From the NCBI RefSeq assembly GCF_029537395.1, contig NZ_CP120677.1, positions 124,001 through 188,000 of the forward strand: DNA of 64,000 bases, read 5' to 3'. Shown one piece after another: positions 46,256 to 55,549 of the stretch. A model generated the notes under the pieces. That model searched no databases and was not told the DNA's origin. It worked only from the letters and a program-made list of their open reading frames with translations. A program made the translations under genes and the position numbers. This stretch comes from Tissierella sp. Yu-01. GTDB lineage: Bacteria > Bacillota > Clostridia > Tissierellales > Tissierellaceae. How positions within the stretch are numbered: the first letter of the stretch is position 1; each line of letters begins with the position of its first letter.

Positions 46256-46281
46256 AAAAGAAGGCGCATGCCTTCTTTTTT
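46256..46281 (+). terminator. Intrinsic terminator after aminopeptidase P
   Basis: AAAAGAAGGC-GCAT-GCCTTCTTTTTT. Confidence 0.9.
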
Positions 46282-46312
46282 CAATTTTCAAAGATATTTT
46301 CCTGAGCACCCC

Positions 46313-46518
46313 GCTATAATAATAGAAACCCACTCACGGTTTCGGTCTTGGAGAATTCTAAAGCTCATTTCGTTAATAATCCTACAGCTTTCAATAACCG
46401 CTTCGCTCGTCAGGGCAGTTATTTATGGTCGTGAAAGCTGCTTAACGGATTCTTAACTACATTCACTAAGAATTCAATCAAGCCCTCCAAATGTTCGCTA
46501 AGTTTCTATTATTATAGC
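46313..46518 (+). repeat. Structured palindromic intergenic repeat, copy B
   Basis: A 206-bp imperfect palindrome. Terminal arms GCTATAATAATAGAAAC (46313-46329) and GTTTCTATTATTATAGC (46502-46518) are perfect inverted repeats. Inner helices: GGTCTTG 46344-46350 with CAAGCCC 46479-46485 (one mismatch), GAATTCT 46353-46359 with AGAATTC 46469-46475, AATCC 46378-46382 with GGATT 46447-46451, CAGCTTTCA 46385-46393 with TGAAAGCTG 46432-46440, and AATAAC 46393-46398 with GTTATT 46418-46423. Shared motifs: ACTCACGGTTTCGG, TCCTACA, GCTTAACGGATT, ATTCACTAAGA. Confidence 0.9.
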
Positions 46519-46534
46519 TAGGACTTCTAGGGAT

Positions 46535-46573
46535 CCGTCATTCCGAGCTTGTCGAGGAAGCTCGGGTTTAAGA
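46535..46573 (+). repeat. REP-like hairpin (TCATTCCGAGC type)
   Basis: Within TCCGTCATTCCGAGCTTG, CCGAGCTT (46543-46550) pairs with AAGCTCGG (46558-46565), followed by GTTTAAG. It resembles the widespread short repeat GTCATTCCGAGC...GAGGAA. A similar unit occurs at 63945-63980. Confidence 0.6.
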
Positions 46574-46772
46574 CCATAAAGATAGACAAATAAATTGTGA
46601 ATTGCTGTGTGTCCAACTATAGAAATATCCAAAATCTTCGATTTTGATATATTTCATTGGAAGGGTATGATTTGTGAACTGTGAATTTGACATAATTATG
46701 TTATACTAAAACTAAGATAATATAATATAATCATCTAATACAATAAAATCATAATTTAGATAAGGTGATAAC
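46574..46772 (+). other. Gene-free stretch before uvrC
   Basis: No ORF with a ribosome site. It holds a hairpin at 46622-46655 (GAAATAT and ATATTTC outer, AAAATC-TTC-GATTTT inner) and a TTGACA at about 46687 followed by several overlapping TATACT/TATAAT-like boxes, one of which probably starts uvrC. No LexA-type box is visible. Confidence 0.5.
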
Positions 46773-48650
46773 ATGTTTAATATAGAAGAAGAATTAAAGA
46801 AACTACCTGATTCTCCAGGTGTTTATATAATGAAGGATAAAAATGAAGAAATTATATATGTAGGTAAGGCTATTTCATTGCGAAAAAGAGTAAGACAGTA
46901 TTTTCAGTCTTCCAAGAATCATCCCCCTAAAGTCAATGCTATGGTTAGACATATTCGAGAATTTGAATATATAATGGTTGATAATGAAGTAGAAGCATTG
47001 GTTTTAGAGTCTAATTTAATAAAGAAGAATAGACCTAAATATAATATACTGTTAAGAGATGATAAACAATATCCTTATATAAAGGTTACATTAAATGAAA
47101 AGTACCCTAGGGTTATAAAAACTAGACAAATATTAAAGGACAAGGCAAAATACTTTGGTCCGTATCCAAGTGCTACCGCTGTTAATGATGCATTAGATAT
47201 TATAAAGAGTATTTATCCGATTAGAACTTGTAAATTAAACTTAAGTAAGAATATGAGTAACTTCAGACCATGTTTAAATTATTACATTGGAAAATGTCAA
47301 GCTCCTTGCTTAGGAAATGTAGATGAAGATGAATATATGAAAATGATAGATGAAATTTTGCTGTTTTTGAATAATAAGGATGATAAGATAGTACAGATAA
47401 TTGAAGAGAAAATGAGGGACGCTGCTAAGAATTTGGATTATGAGGGTGCAGCAAGATATAGGGATCAGCTAAACTCATTAAATGTATTGAAGGAGAAACA
47501 AAAGATTGTTACTGCTTCTAACCATATAGATCAGGATATTATTGCTATGGCTAGAGGTGTAGAAGAGGTATGTGTACAAATCTTCTTTGTTAGAGATGGC
47601 AAGATAGTAGGTAGAGAGCACTTTATTCTTGAAGATACTTATAATGAGGATAGAAAGGATATACTAAGTTCATTTATAAAACAGTTTTATATAGGGTCTG
47701 CTTATGTCCCTAAAGAAATAATAATTGAAGAGGAAATAGATGATTTAGAGGCTGTTTCAAAATGGCTTGAAGGTAAAAGAGGTACAAAGGTAAATATGAT
47801 TACTCCTAAGAGGGGCGAGAAGGTAGAGCTTATTGAAATGGTTAGAAAAAATGCTTTGGATATGCTGAATCAATACGGTGACAGATATTTAAAGAAGCAT
47901 AGAGAAAATATGAAAGCCCTAGAAGAAATACAGTATCTATTAGATTTAGATGAAATACCAAATAGAATAGAAGCTTTTGATATTTCTAATATAAGTGGTG
48001 TTGAATCCGTTGGTTCAATGGTGGTATTTGAGAAAGGGCAGGCTAAAAAATCTGATTATAGAAGATTTAAAATTAGAAGCGTAAAAACACCTAATGATTA
48101 TGCCAGTCTAGAAGAAGTATTAAAAAGAAGGTTTACTCGAGGACTGGAGGAGAAAGAGCTGCTAAAAAACAATGAGTTGGAAAAGAACGGCTTTTCAAGT
48201 TTTCCAGATTTAATTATGATGGACGGTGGAAAAGGGCAAGTTAACATTGCATTAAAGGTATTGGATGAATTAGGAATAGATATAGCAATTTGTGGTTTAG
48301 TCAAGGATGATTTTCATAAGACAAGGGGTATTATATATAATAATACAGAATATCATATGGATGAAGATTCAAGAGGCTTCAGATTAATATATAAAATACA
48401 GGATGAAGCACATAGATTTGCTATTAGCTATCATAGAAGTTTAAGATCAAAGAGTCTTTTCAAATCTGAACTTGATGATATTAAAGGTATTGGTAAGAAG
48501 AGAAAGGTCTCTTTAATGAAACACTTTCAAAGCATAGAGAAAATTAAAAATGCTTCTATTGATGAATTAGCAGAAGTAGATGGAATGAATAAAAAGGTAG
48601 CAGAAGAAGTATATAATCAGTTCCGTATAAAGGAGGATAATAATGAATAA
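46773..48650 (+). CDS. uvrC: Excinuclease ABC subunit C
   Basis: Dual-incision nuclease of excision repair. It has 625 residues: GIY-YIG domain (about 13-92: [18 protein letters not shown] with catalytic Arg/Glu region), a Cys-rich patch [16 protein letters not shown]-type ([17 protein letters not shown]), a UVR motif ([20 protein letters not shown]), the RNase H-like C-nuclease ([33 protein letters not shown]) and C-terminal HhH ([16 protein letters not shown]). GGTG before ATG. Its end overlaps pspC. Confidence 0.97.
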   Translation: MFNIEEELKKLPDSPGVYIMKDKNEEIIYVGKAISLRKRVRQYFQSSKNHPPKVNAMVRHIREFEYIMVDNEVEALVLESNLIKKNRPKYNILLRDDKQYPYIKVTLNEKYPRVIKTRQILKDKAKYFGPYPSATAVNDALDIIKSIYPIRTCKLNLSKNMSNFRPCLNYYIGKCQAPCLGNVDEDEYMKMIDEILLFLNNKDDKIVQIIEEKMRDAAKNLDYEGAARYRDQLNSLNVLKEKQKIVTASNHIDQDIIAMARGVEEVCVQIFFVRDGKIVGREHFILEDTYNEDRKDILSSFIKQFYIGSAYVPKEIIIEEEIDDLEAVSKWLEGKRGTKVNMITPKRGEKVELIEMVRKNALDMLNQYGDRYLKKHRENMKALEEIQYLLDLDEIPNRIEAFDISNISGVESVGSMVVFEKGQAKKSDYRRFKIRSVKTPNDYASLEEVLKRRFTRGLEEKELLKNNELEKNGFSSFPDLIMMDGGKGQVNIALKVLDELGIDIAICGLVKDDFHKTRGIIYNNTEYHMDEDSRGFRLIYKIQDEAHRFAISYHRSLRSKSLFKSELDDIKGIGKKRKVSLMKHFQSIEKIKNASIDELAEVDGMNKKVAEEVYNQFRIKEDNNE

Positions 48651-48840
48651 AAAATTATATTTATCTAGTACTGATAAAAAAATTTCAGGTGTTTGCGGTG
48701 GCATTGGAGAGTATTTTGAAATTGATTCAACACTTATAAGATTAGCATGGGTATTTTTGTTGATACCAACAGCTTTTTTTGGTGGAATAATTGCATACTT
48801 CATAGCAGCTGCAATAATACCAAAGCAAACGTGGGAGTAA
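48643..48840 (+). CDS. PspC-domain membrane protein
   Basis: A 65-residue protein almost entirely made of a PspC domain: [18 protein letters not shown], then [20 protein letters not shown], and a membrane helix [12 protein letters not shown]. PspC-like proteins act in envelope stress sensing; isolated short copies are common in clostridia and unassigned. ATG 48643 overlaps the uvrC end by 8 bp with AAAGGAGG upstream, so it is translationally coupled. Confidence 0.92.
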   Translation: MNKKLYLSSTDKKISGVCGGIGEYFEIDSTLIRLAWVFLLIPTAFFGGIIAYFIAAAIIPKQTWE

Positions 48841-48844
48841 ACAA

Positions 48845-49783
48845 ATGCAATATATAACTTTAGACCAATTAATTAATGAACTTGATTTAGAAGTAATATA
48901 TAAAGCTACCGATGCTGTAAATGTTAAGATATACTCTGCTGAGATAAATAGACCAGGTTTACCCATAGTAGGTTATTTTGAAAAGTTTGCACCAGAACGA
49001 TTGCAGATAATAGGAAGTTCAGAATGGCATTATTATAATGATTTGCCTGATACATTAAGATATGATAGTCTTGATAAATTTTTAACGTATCCTATACCTG
49101 CTCTTATTTTTTCTAGAAATTTAGAGATATTTCCTGAAGTTATAGAACTTGCTGAAAAACACAATAGGACAATTCTGCGAGTAGATATACCTACCTCTAA
49201 GCTTATAAATGAGCTAATAAATCATATCAATTTTTCTATTGCTCCTTCAACTACTGTTCATGGAGTACTATTAGAAGTTTATGGTATAGGCGTGCTTATT
49301 ACAGGAAAGTCTGGTGTTGGCAAGTCTGAAACTGCCCTAGAATTATTGATTAGAGGTCATAGATTGGTATCTGATGATACTGTGGAAATCAAAAAGGTTG
49401 AGGATAGGTTAAGGGGAGAGTCTCCTGCTTTAACAAGACATTTTATGGAAATAAGAGGTATAGGAATACTGGACATAGAACGTCTCTATGGTGTTGGTGC
49501 TGTAAAGCAATACGAATTTATAGATCTAATTGTAGAACTGGAATTATGGGATGAAAATAAATTCTATGACAGAATTGGCTTAGATGAGGAGACGGTAGAA
49601 ATTTTAGATGTTAAGGTACCGAGGGTGACTATTCCACTGCGTCCAGGTAGAAATACCGCCATGATAGTTGAAGTGGCAGCTAGAAATAATAGACAAAAGA
49701 AATTAGGATATAATGCTGCCCATGTATTAAACGATAGAATAATGAAAGAAATTGAAAAAAGAAAAAATATTATAAAAAAATGA
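48845..49783 (+). CDS. hprK: HPr kinase/phosphorylase
   Basis: Phosphorylates and dephosphorylates HPr at Ser46 for carbon catabolite control. It has 312 residues: an N-terminal regulatory domain (about 1-130), the P-loop GVLITGKSGVGKSETALELL with downstream RLVSDDTVEI, and the signature EIRGIGILDIERLYGVGAV. The C-terminal PLRPGRNTAMIVEVAARNN region is intact. Its likely substrate, HPr with both phosphosites, is encoded at 59466. Confidence 0.97.
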   Translation: MQYITLDQLINELDLEVIYKATDAVNVKIYSAEINRPGLPIVGYFEKFAPERLQIIGSSEWHYYNDLPDTLRYDSLDKFLTYPIPALIFSRNLEIFPEVIELAEKHNRTILRVDIPTSKLINELINHINFSIAPSTTVHGVLLEVYGIGVLITGKSGVGKSETALELLIRGHRLVSDDTVEIKKVEDRLRGESPALTRHFMEIRGIGILDIERLYGVGAVKQYEFIDLIVELELWDENKFYDRIGLDEETVEILDVKVPRVTIPLRPGRNTAMIVEVAARNNRQKKLGYNAAHVLNDRIMKEIEKRKNIIKK

Positions 49784-49784
49784 T

Positions 49785-49815
49785 GATAAAACTCCTAATT
49801 ATAGGAGTTTTTATC
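49785..49815 (+). terminator. Intrinsic terminator after hprK
   Basis: CTCCTA-ATTA-TAGGAG extended by GATAAAA/TTTTATC with one bulge. The downstream U run is part of the stem. Confidence 0.8.
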
Positions 49816-49830
49816 GTATAATTTTTAACA

Positions 49831-49859
49831 TTGACATTGAAGACAATGTCTAATATACT
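49831..49859 (+). promoter_or_regulatory. nifJ promoter with embedded inverted repeat
   Basis: TTGACA (49831-49836), exactly 17 bp, TATACT (49854-49859). The spacer and -35 contain GACATTG-AAGA-CAATGTC (49833-49850), a perfect 7-bp inverted repeat with a 4-bp centre, placed where a repressor would block polymerase. No known operator consensus matches. Confidence 0.75.
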
Positions 49860-49934
49860 TATATATGGTAATAAATTTTACAATTATAATGTTATTAAAA
49901 ACATTATATTTATATATTCAAAGGAGGATTCCAA

Positions 49935-52900
49935 ATGGCAAAAGTTATGAAGACCATGGATGGTAATACGGCTGCATCATACGTTTCCTACGCATTTACA
50001 GACGTTACTGCTATATATCCTATAACACCATCATCCACTATGGCCGAAATTGTAGACGAATGGTCTGCAAATGGTAAGAAAAATATTTTTGGACAAAGAG
50101 TATTAGTTACTGAGATGCAATCTGAAGCAGGTGCAGCTGGTGCAGTACACGGTTCATTACAAGCCGGTGCCCTAACTACTACATATACAGCTTCACAAGG
50201 CTTATTACTAATGATACCAAATATGTATAAAATTGCTGGTGAATTATTACCAGGAGTATTCCATGTTTCAGCAAGAGCATTAGCATCACATGCCCTAAGT
50301 ATTTTTGGTGATCACCAAGATGTTATGGCTGCTAGACAAACAGGATTTGCTTTATTAGCATCAGGTTCAGTTCAAGAAGTTATGGATTTAGGTGGTATTG
50401 CTCACTTAGCATCAATCAAGGGTAGAGTACCATTCCTACATTTCTTTGATGGCTTTAGAACAAGTCATGAAATTCAAAAAATAGAATGTATTGACTATGC
50501 AGATTTTGAAAGATTATTGGACAAAGATGCAGTTAAAGAATTTAGAAACCGTGCATTAAATCCTAATAATCCAGTAACAAGAGGTACAGCTCAAAACCCA
50601 GATATTTATTTCCAAGGAGTTGAGGCTTCAAATCCTTTCTATGAAAATATAGTAGAAGTTACTAACGACTATATGAAGGAAATAAGCAAATTAACAGGTA
50701 GAGAGTATAAACCATTTAATTATTATGGACATCCAGAAGCTGAAAGAGTAATCGTTGCTATGGGTTCAGCAACTGAAACTATAGAAGAAACAGTTGATCA
50801 CTTAATAGCAAAAGGAGAAAAGGTAGGGGTTATAAAAGTACACCTATATAGACCTTTCTCTGCTAAATACTTCTTTGATGTGTTCCCAAGCACAGTTAAG
50901 AAAATAGCTGTATTAGATAGAACTAAAGAAAAAGGTGCTATCGGAGAACCATTATATCTAGATGTTGTTGATTTATTCTATAATAAAGAAGAAAGACCTG
51001 TTATCGTAGGCGGAAGATATGGTTTAGGATCAAAAGATACTACTCCTTCACAAATACTAGCAGTGTATGAAAACTTAAAATTAGAAGAACCAAAACATGG
51101 ATTTACTATTGGTATTGTAGATGATGTTACATTTAAATCACTTGAAATAAAAGAAACAATCAATACAGAACCAAAAGGTACTATCAAATGTAAATTCTGG
51201 GGATTTGGTTCAGACGGTACAGTAGGAGCAAATAAACAAGCAATAAAGATTATCGGTGATGACACTGATATGTATGCTCAAGGATATTTCTCTTATGATA
51301 GTAAGAAATCAGGTGGAGTTACTATATCTCACTTAAGATTTGGTAATTCACCAATCAAAGCAACTTACTTAATTACAGAACCAGATTTCATTTCATGTTC
51401 AAAACAATCCTATGTATATCAATATGATTTACTTAGAGGATTGAAGAAAGGTGGTACTTTCTTACTTAACTGTATCTGGGATGAAAAAGAATTAGAAGAT
51501 AATTTACCAGCTAATATGAAGAAATACATAGCTGAAAATGATATAAACTTCTATACAATCAATGCTACTAGAATAGCTAGTGATATTGGTCTTGGTGGAA
51601 GAACTAATATGATAATGCAATCAGCGTTCTTTAAGTTAGCTGAGGTATTACCAATAGATGAAGCTGTAGAACACTTAAAGAAATCTATAGTAGATGCATA
51701 TGGTAAAAAAGGCGAAAAGATTGTTAACATGAACTATGAAGCAGTAGATAAAGGAATTGAATCATTAGTTAAAGTAAATGTTCCAGAAGCATGGAAGAAT
51801 GCAACTGAAGAAGAAGCTACTAATGAATTACCTGATTTCATTAAGAATGTTGTTGAGCCAATAAACAGACAAGAGGGAGACGATCTTCCAGTAAGTACAT
51901 TCGTTGGAAGAGAAGACGGTACATTCCCTAATGGAACTACTGAATACGAAAAACGTGCTATAGCTGTAGACGTACCACATTGGATAAAAGAAAATTGTAT
52001 CCAATGTAATCAATGTTCATATGTATGTCCGCATGCTACTATTAGACCTTTCTTAGTAGATGCAGATGAGAAGGCAAATGCGCCTGAAACATTTGAAACT
52101 CTTAAACCAATTGGTAAAGGTTCTGAAGGATTAGAGTATCGTATACAAGTATCTCCACTAGACTGTACAGGATGTGGAAACTGTGCTGATGTATGCCCAG
52201 CTAAAGAAAAAGCTTTAGTTATGACACACTTCGAAGATGATTACGAAGTAGAGTCTAAAAATTGGGAATTTGCTATGACAGTTAAAGCTAAGGGAGATAA
52301 TTTCGAGCCTACTACATTAAAGAATACACAGTTCCAAGAGCCACTTCTACAATTCTCAGGAGCATGTGCTGGTTGTGGGGAAACACCTTATGCTAAATTA
52401 ATGACACAATTATTTGGAGATAGAATGCTTATTGCCAATGCTACAGGATGTTCATCAATTTGGGGAGCGAGTGCACCGGCAACTTCATATTGTGTAAATC
52501 AAGAAGGTAAAGGACCTGCTTGGGCAAACTCATTATTCGAGGATAATGCAGAATTTGGATATGGTATGGCTGTAGCTAATAGACAAGTAAGAGAAAAAAT
52601 TGAATTTGCAATGAAGGAATTCATTGAATTAGGATTAGATTCTGAATTAAATCAATACTTTAATGAATGGATTGAAGGCATAAATGATGCAAAGGCATCT
52701 AAAGCTGCTACTGGTATGATTCTTCCAAGATTGGGTAAAGATTGTGGAAATGCAAGAGGAAATGAATTATTAAAACAAATAGAAGAACTTAAGGATTATC
52801 TAATTAAGAAATCAGTTTGGATTCTTGGTGGAGACGGATGGGCTTACGATATAGGATTTGGTGGATTAGACCATGTTCTAGCATCTGGAGAAGATATTAA

Positions 52901-53456
52901 TATATTAGTATTTGATACAGAAGTTTATTCAAATACTGGTGGTCAATCTTCAAAGGCAACTCCTACTGCTGCTGTAGCAAAATTTGCTGCTGCTGGTAAG
53001 CAATTAAGAAAGAAAGACTTAGGTATGATAGCTGCTACTTATGGTTATGTTTATGTAGCTCAAATAGCTATGGGATCAAATATGAATCAAACTCTAAAAG
53101 CATTTAGAGAAGCAGAAAGCTATGATGGTCCTTCACTAATAATTGCTTATGCTCCATGTATAAACCATGGAATTAGAACTGGTATGGGAACAACTATTAG
53201 ACAAGAGAAGAAAGCTGTAGAGGCTGGATACTGGCATCTATATAGATTCGACCCAAGACTTTCTGATGAAGGAAAGAATCCATTTGTTCTTGATTCAAAA
53301 GAACCAACTGCTTCATTCCAAGACTTCATAAACTCAGAAGTAAGATATACTTCATTGAAGCTTCAATTCCCAGAAGAAGCAGAAGTATTATTTGCAGAAG
53401 CAGAAAAGAATGCAAAATTAAGATACGAAAGCTACAAGAGAATGGCAAGAGACTAA
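49935..53456 (+). CDS. nifJ: Pyruvate:ferredoxin (flavodoxin) oxidoreductase
   Basis: Single-chain PFOR: pyruvate + CoA to acetyl-CoA, CO2 and reduced ferredoxin, the centre of clostridial energy metabolism. 1173 residues, full length. N-terminal pyrimidine domain (AYPITPSSTMAE-like YPITPSSTMAEIVDEW), the gamma region SDGTVGANK, two [4Fe-4S] motifs CIQCNQCSYVCPHA and CTGCGNCADVCPAK, the proximal-cluster Cys in GACAGCGETPYAK, and TPP site GGDGWAYDIGFGGLDHVLAS with NTGGQSSKATPT. RBS AAAGGAGG. Codon use is the most regular in the window, consistent with high expression. Confidence 0.98.
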   Translation: MAKVMKTMDGNTAASYVSYAFTDVTAIYPITPSSTMAEIVDEWSANGKKNIFGQRVLVTEMQSEAGAAGAVHGSLQAGALTTTYTASQGLLLMIPNMYKIAGELLPGVFHVSARALASHALSIFGDHQDVMAARQTGFALLASGSVQEVMDLGGIAHLASIKGRVPFLHFFDGFRTSHEIQKIECIDYADFERLLDKDAVKEFRNRALNPNNPVTRGTAQNPDIYFQGVEASNPFYENIVEVTNDYMKEISKLTGREYKPFNYYGHPEAERVIVAMGSATETIEETVDHLIAKGEKVGVIKVHLYRPFSAKYFFDVFPSTVKKIAVLDRTKEKGAIGEPLYLDVVDLFYNKEERPVIVGGRYGLGSKDTTPSQILAVYENLKLEEPKHGFTIGIVDDVTFKSLEIKETINTEPKGTIKCKFWGFGSDGTVGANKQAIKIIGDDTDMYAQGYFSYDSKKSGGVTISHLRFGNSPIKATYLITEPDFISCSKQSYVYQYDLLRGLKKGGTFLLNCIWDEKELEDNLPANMKKYIAENDINFYTINATRIASDIGLGGRTNMIMQSAFFKLAEVLPIDEAVEHLKKSIVDAYGKKGEKIVNMNYEAVDKGIESLVKVNVPEAWKNATEEEATNELPDFIKNVVEPINRQEGDDLPVSTFVGREDGTFPNGTTEYEKRAIAVDVPHWIKENCIQCNQCSYVCPHATIRPFLVDADEKANAPETFETLKPIGKGSEGLEYRIQVSPLDCTGCGNCADVCPAKEKALVMTHFEDDYEVESKNWEFAMTVKAKGDNFEPTTLKNTQFQEPLLQFSGACAGCGETPYAKLMTQLFGDRMLIANATGCSSIWGASAPATSYCVNQEGKGPAWANSLFEDNAEFGYGMAVANRQVREKIEFAMKEFIELGLDSELNQYFNEWIEGINDAKASKAATGMILPRLGKDCGNARGNELLKQIEELKDYLIKKSVWILGGDGWAYDIGFGGLDHVLASGEDINILVFDTEVYSNTGGQSSKATPTAAVAKFAAAGKQLRKKDLGMIAATYGYVYVAQIAMGSNMNQTLKAFREAESYDGPSLIIAYAPCINHGIRTGMGTTIRQEKKAVEAGYWHLYRFDPRLSDEGKNPFVLDSKEPTASFQDFINSEVRYTSLKLQFPEEAEVLFAEAEKNAKLRYESYKRMARD

Positions 53457-53466
53457 TTAATAGATT

Positions 53467-53498
53467 AAGAGCTATCAGGATACTGATAGCTCTTTATT
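53467..53498 (+). terminator. Intrinsic terminator after nifJ
   Basis: AAGAGCTATCAG-GATA-CTGATAGCTCTT, 12 bp, followed by a T-rich tract. Confidence 0.88.
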
Positions 53499-53508
53499 AC
53501 TTTTTGCA

Positions 53509-53719
53509 TAAACTTAACAGAGATATACACTCACGGTTTCGGACATTAATAACTCTAAAAATAAATCCTACAACTTGCAAACTCGCTGTGCTTCCTTACA
53601 GGACTTGGCAAAATCAGCCTTCGCTCCAGTGCAAGTTGCTTAACGGATTTATTATCTTCATTCACTAAGAGTCATAGTAATGTCCTGCAAATGTTTGCTT
53701 AATATCTCTGTTAAGTTTA
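53509..53719 (+). repeat. Structured palindromic intergenic repeat, copy C
   Basis: A 211-bp imperfect palindrome. Terminal arms TAAACTTAACAGAGATAT (53509-53526) and ATATCTCTGTTAAGTTTA (53702-53719) pair perfectly. Inner helices: GGACATTA 53541-53548 with TAATGTCC 53678-53685, ACTCT 53552-53556 with AGAGT 53668-53672, AATAAATCC 53560-53568 with GGATTTATT 53645-53653, CAACTTGCA 53571-53579 with TGCAAGTTG 53630-53638. Unpaired shared motifs: ACTCACGGTTTC, TCCTACA, GCTTAACGGATT, ATTCACTAAGA, CTGCAAATGTTTGCT. Confidence 0.92.
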
Positions 53720-53744
53720 CTAATACTGTAATTTGTAAGAAGTT

Positions 53745-53773
53745 TTTATATTTTTTCACGTATATGGTATAAT
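53745..53773 (+). promoter_or_regulatory. Likely murB promoter and leader
   Basis: TATAAT at 53768-53773 with a weak TTTATA 17 bp upstream. The leader (about 53780-53859) is 80 nt and contains AGGC...GCCT complementarity (GAGGCCAAAAACC, GTGCCTTG), but I see no known riboswitch class. Confidence 0.35.
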
Positions 53774-53859
53774 TGAAAAGTATATCATATATTAATGAGG
53801 CCAAAAACCTTGTGCCTTGTTTACCTAGTTGAGGGTATAATTATAATAGGGGTGAGATT

Positions 53860-54771
53860 ATGGAAAGAAATAAACTGCAAAATTTATTTATAGATAAAAA
53901 TGTAGGAACTATATTATTTGATGAACCTATGAAAAACCATACATCATTTAAAATAGGTGGTCCTGCAGATGTAATGATAATTCCTAAAAGTGAAGAGGGA
54001 TTGATCAGTGCTGTTAAACTATGCAGAGAAAATGATATAGAAATGTACATAATGGGTAATGGATCTAATCTTCTAGTTAGAGATGGCGGAATGAGAGGAG
54101 TAGTAATAAAAATAAATGAAGGTCTTAATATTATAAAGGTAGAAGGTAATACTATATATAGTCAGGCTGGCTCCTTAATAACTGCTGTTAGCCGTACTGC
54201 AATGGCAAAGTCACTAACTGGCTTTGAATTTGCAAATGGTATTCCTGGTTCCATTGGTGGCGCTGTAACAATGAATGCAGGTGCCTACGGCGGAGAAATG
54301 AAGGATGTTATCAAATCCGTCAGAGTATTGGATGGGAATAATAATATTGTTGAATATACAAACGAAGAAATGAATTTTAGATATAGAGGTAGTAAGGTAG
54401 TTGATGAGAATCTAATTGTACTATCCATAGAAATTGAGTTAAAACCTGGAGACCATGAAGAAATTCAAGCCGTTATGAAGGATTTAACCGAAAAGCGTAC
54501 TTCCAAGCAACCTTTAGAATTACCTAGCGCAGGAAGCACATTTAAAAGACCAACAGGATATTATGCCGGTAAATTAATAGATGATGCTGGTTTAAGAGGA
54601 CTTAGATATGGTGGAGCACAGGTTTCTGAAAAACATTGTGGTTTTGTCGTAAACATAGATAATGCAACTTGCAAAGAAGTACTACAATTGATTTTAGTTG
54701 TTCAGAAGACTGTAAGGGACAAATTTGGTGTAGAACTAGATACGGAGATAAAGATTATTGGAGAGGATTAG
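53860..54771 (+). CDS. murB: UDP-N-acetylenolpyruvoylglucosamine reductase
   Basis: FAD enzyme that makes UDP-MurNAc. It has 303 residues, a type II MurB: FAD-binding IMGNGSNLLVRDGGMRGVVI, GFEFANGIPGSIGGAVTMNA with the Tyr-lacking loop of type II, YRGSKV, and SAGSTFKRPTGYYAGKLIDD with the catalytic Ser. GGGGTGAG before ATG. First gene of murB-PHP-rapZ-yvcK, the same order as in many clostridia. Confidence 0.97.
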   Translation: MERNKLQNLFIDKNVGTILFDEPMKNHTSFKIGGPADVMIIPKSEEGLISAVKLCRENDIEMYIMGNGSNLLVRDGGMRGVVIKINEGLNIIKVEGNTIYSQAGSLITAVSRTAMAKSLTGFEFANGIPGSIGGAVTMNAGAYGGEMKDVIKSVRVLDGNNNIVEYTNEEMNFRYRGSKVVDENLIVLSIEIELKPGDHEEIQAVMKDLTEKRTSKQPLELPSAGSTFKRPTGYYAGKLIDDAGLRGLRYGGAQVSEKHCGFVVNIDNATCKEVLQLILVVQKTVRDKFGVELDTEIKIIGED

Positions 54772-54774
54772 TTG

Positions 54775-55545
54775 ATGTATAAAATCTTAGGTGATTATCA
54801 TACTCATACGATTTATAGTAGTGGCTTTAGAAAAGAAGGAAAACATGCTACAGGAACTATAGAAGAAAATGCAAATGTAGCCCTTAAGAATGGGTTATCT
54901 ACCATAGTAATCAGTGAGCATGGTCCAGGTCATTATCTTTATGGCGTTAGGAAATCTAATATCCAAAGAATGCGTGATGAGATTAATAGATTAAATGAAA
55001 TCTATGAGCCTAAAGGGTTGAAAATCCTTTTAGGTGTTGAATCGAATCTTGTAAGTGTAGATGGGAAACTTGATGTGGAAGATGAATTCTTAAAGTATAC
55101 AGATATACTCCTTATGGGATATCATTATGGAGCTACGCCAAAATCCTTTAAAGATGCGTATGGATTATATATACTTAATCCAATTTCTAAAGTTGCAGAA
55201 TCTGTCAAAGATAAAGCTATCGAAATTAATACGAAAGCATATTTAAAGGCATTAGATAATTATCATATAGATATAATCACTCATCCTGGTTCTAAGGCAA
55301 AAATTGATATAAGGGAAATAGCAAAAAAGGCTAGTAGACTAGGTACTGCTTTAGAAATAAGTTCAAAACATAGTGAACTTTCAGTAGAAAGCTTAAGGAA
55401 AATTAAGGATATTGATGTTTATTATTATATAAATAGTGATGCACATAAACCTGAAGATGTGGGTAATCTCACTAAGGGAATACAAAAAGCAAAAGATGCT
55501 GATGTAGACTTTAACAGGATAAAAAATATAAGGGAAATTAGGTGA
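54775..55545 (+). CDS. PHP-domain phosphoesterase (YcdX-like)
   Basis: A 256-residue PHP-fold metal-dependent phosphoesterase. Metal-binding motifs: GDYHTHTIYSSG, VISEHGPGHY, IITHPGSKAKIDI and NSDAHKPEDVG. The substrate is not known; relatives hydrolyse phosphate esters or histidinol phosphate. ATG 54775 fits GGAGAGG with 8-bp spacing better than TTG 54772. Starts 3 bp after murB. Confidence 0.9.
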   Translation: MYKILGDYHTHTIYSSGFRKEGKHATGTIEENANVALKNGLSTIVISEHGPGHYLYGVRKSNIQRMRDEINRLNEIYEPKGLKILLGVESNLVSVDGKLDVEDEFLKYTDILLMGYHYGATPKSFKDAYGLYILNPISKVAESVKDKAIEINTKAYLKALDNYHIDIITHPGSKAKIDIREIAKKASRLGTALEISSKHSELSVESLRKIKDIDVYYYINSDAHKPEDVGNLTKGIQKAKDADVDFNRIKNIREIR

Positions 55546-55549
55546 TATA

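Noticed and set aside
46223-46456. 77-codon ORF over the end of aminopeptidase P and repeat copy B
   Set aside because: It runs through a terminator and into the palindromic repeat, has no ribosome site, and the frame is not shared by the other repeat copies.
22721-53719. CRISPR array
   Set aside because: The repeated motifs are scattered over 31 kb in three single copies of about 200 bp, without spacers or cas genes.
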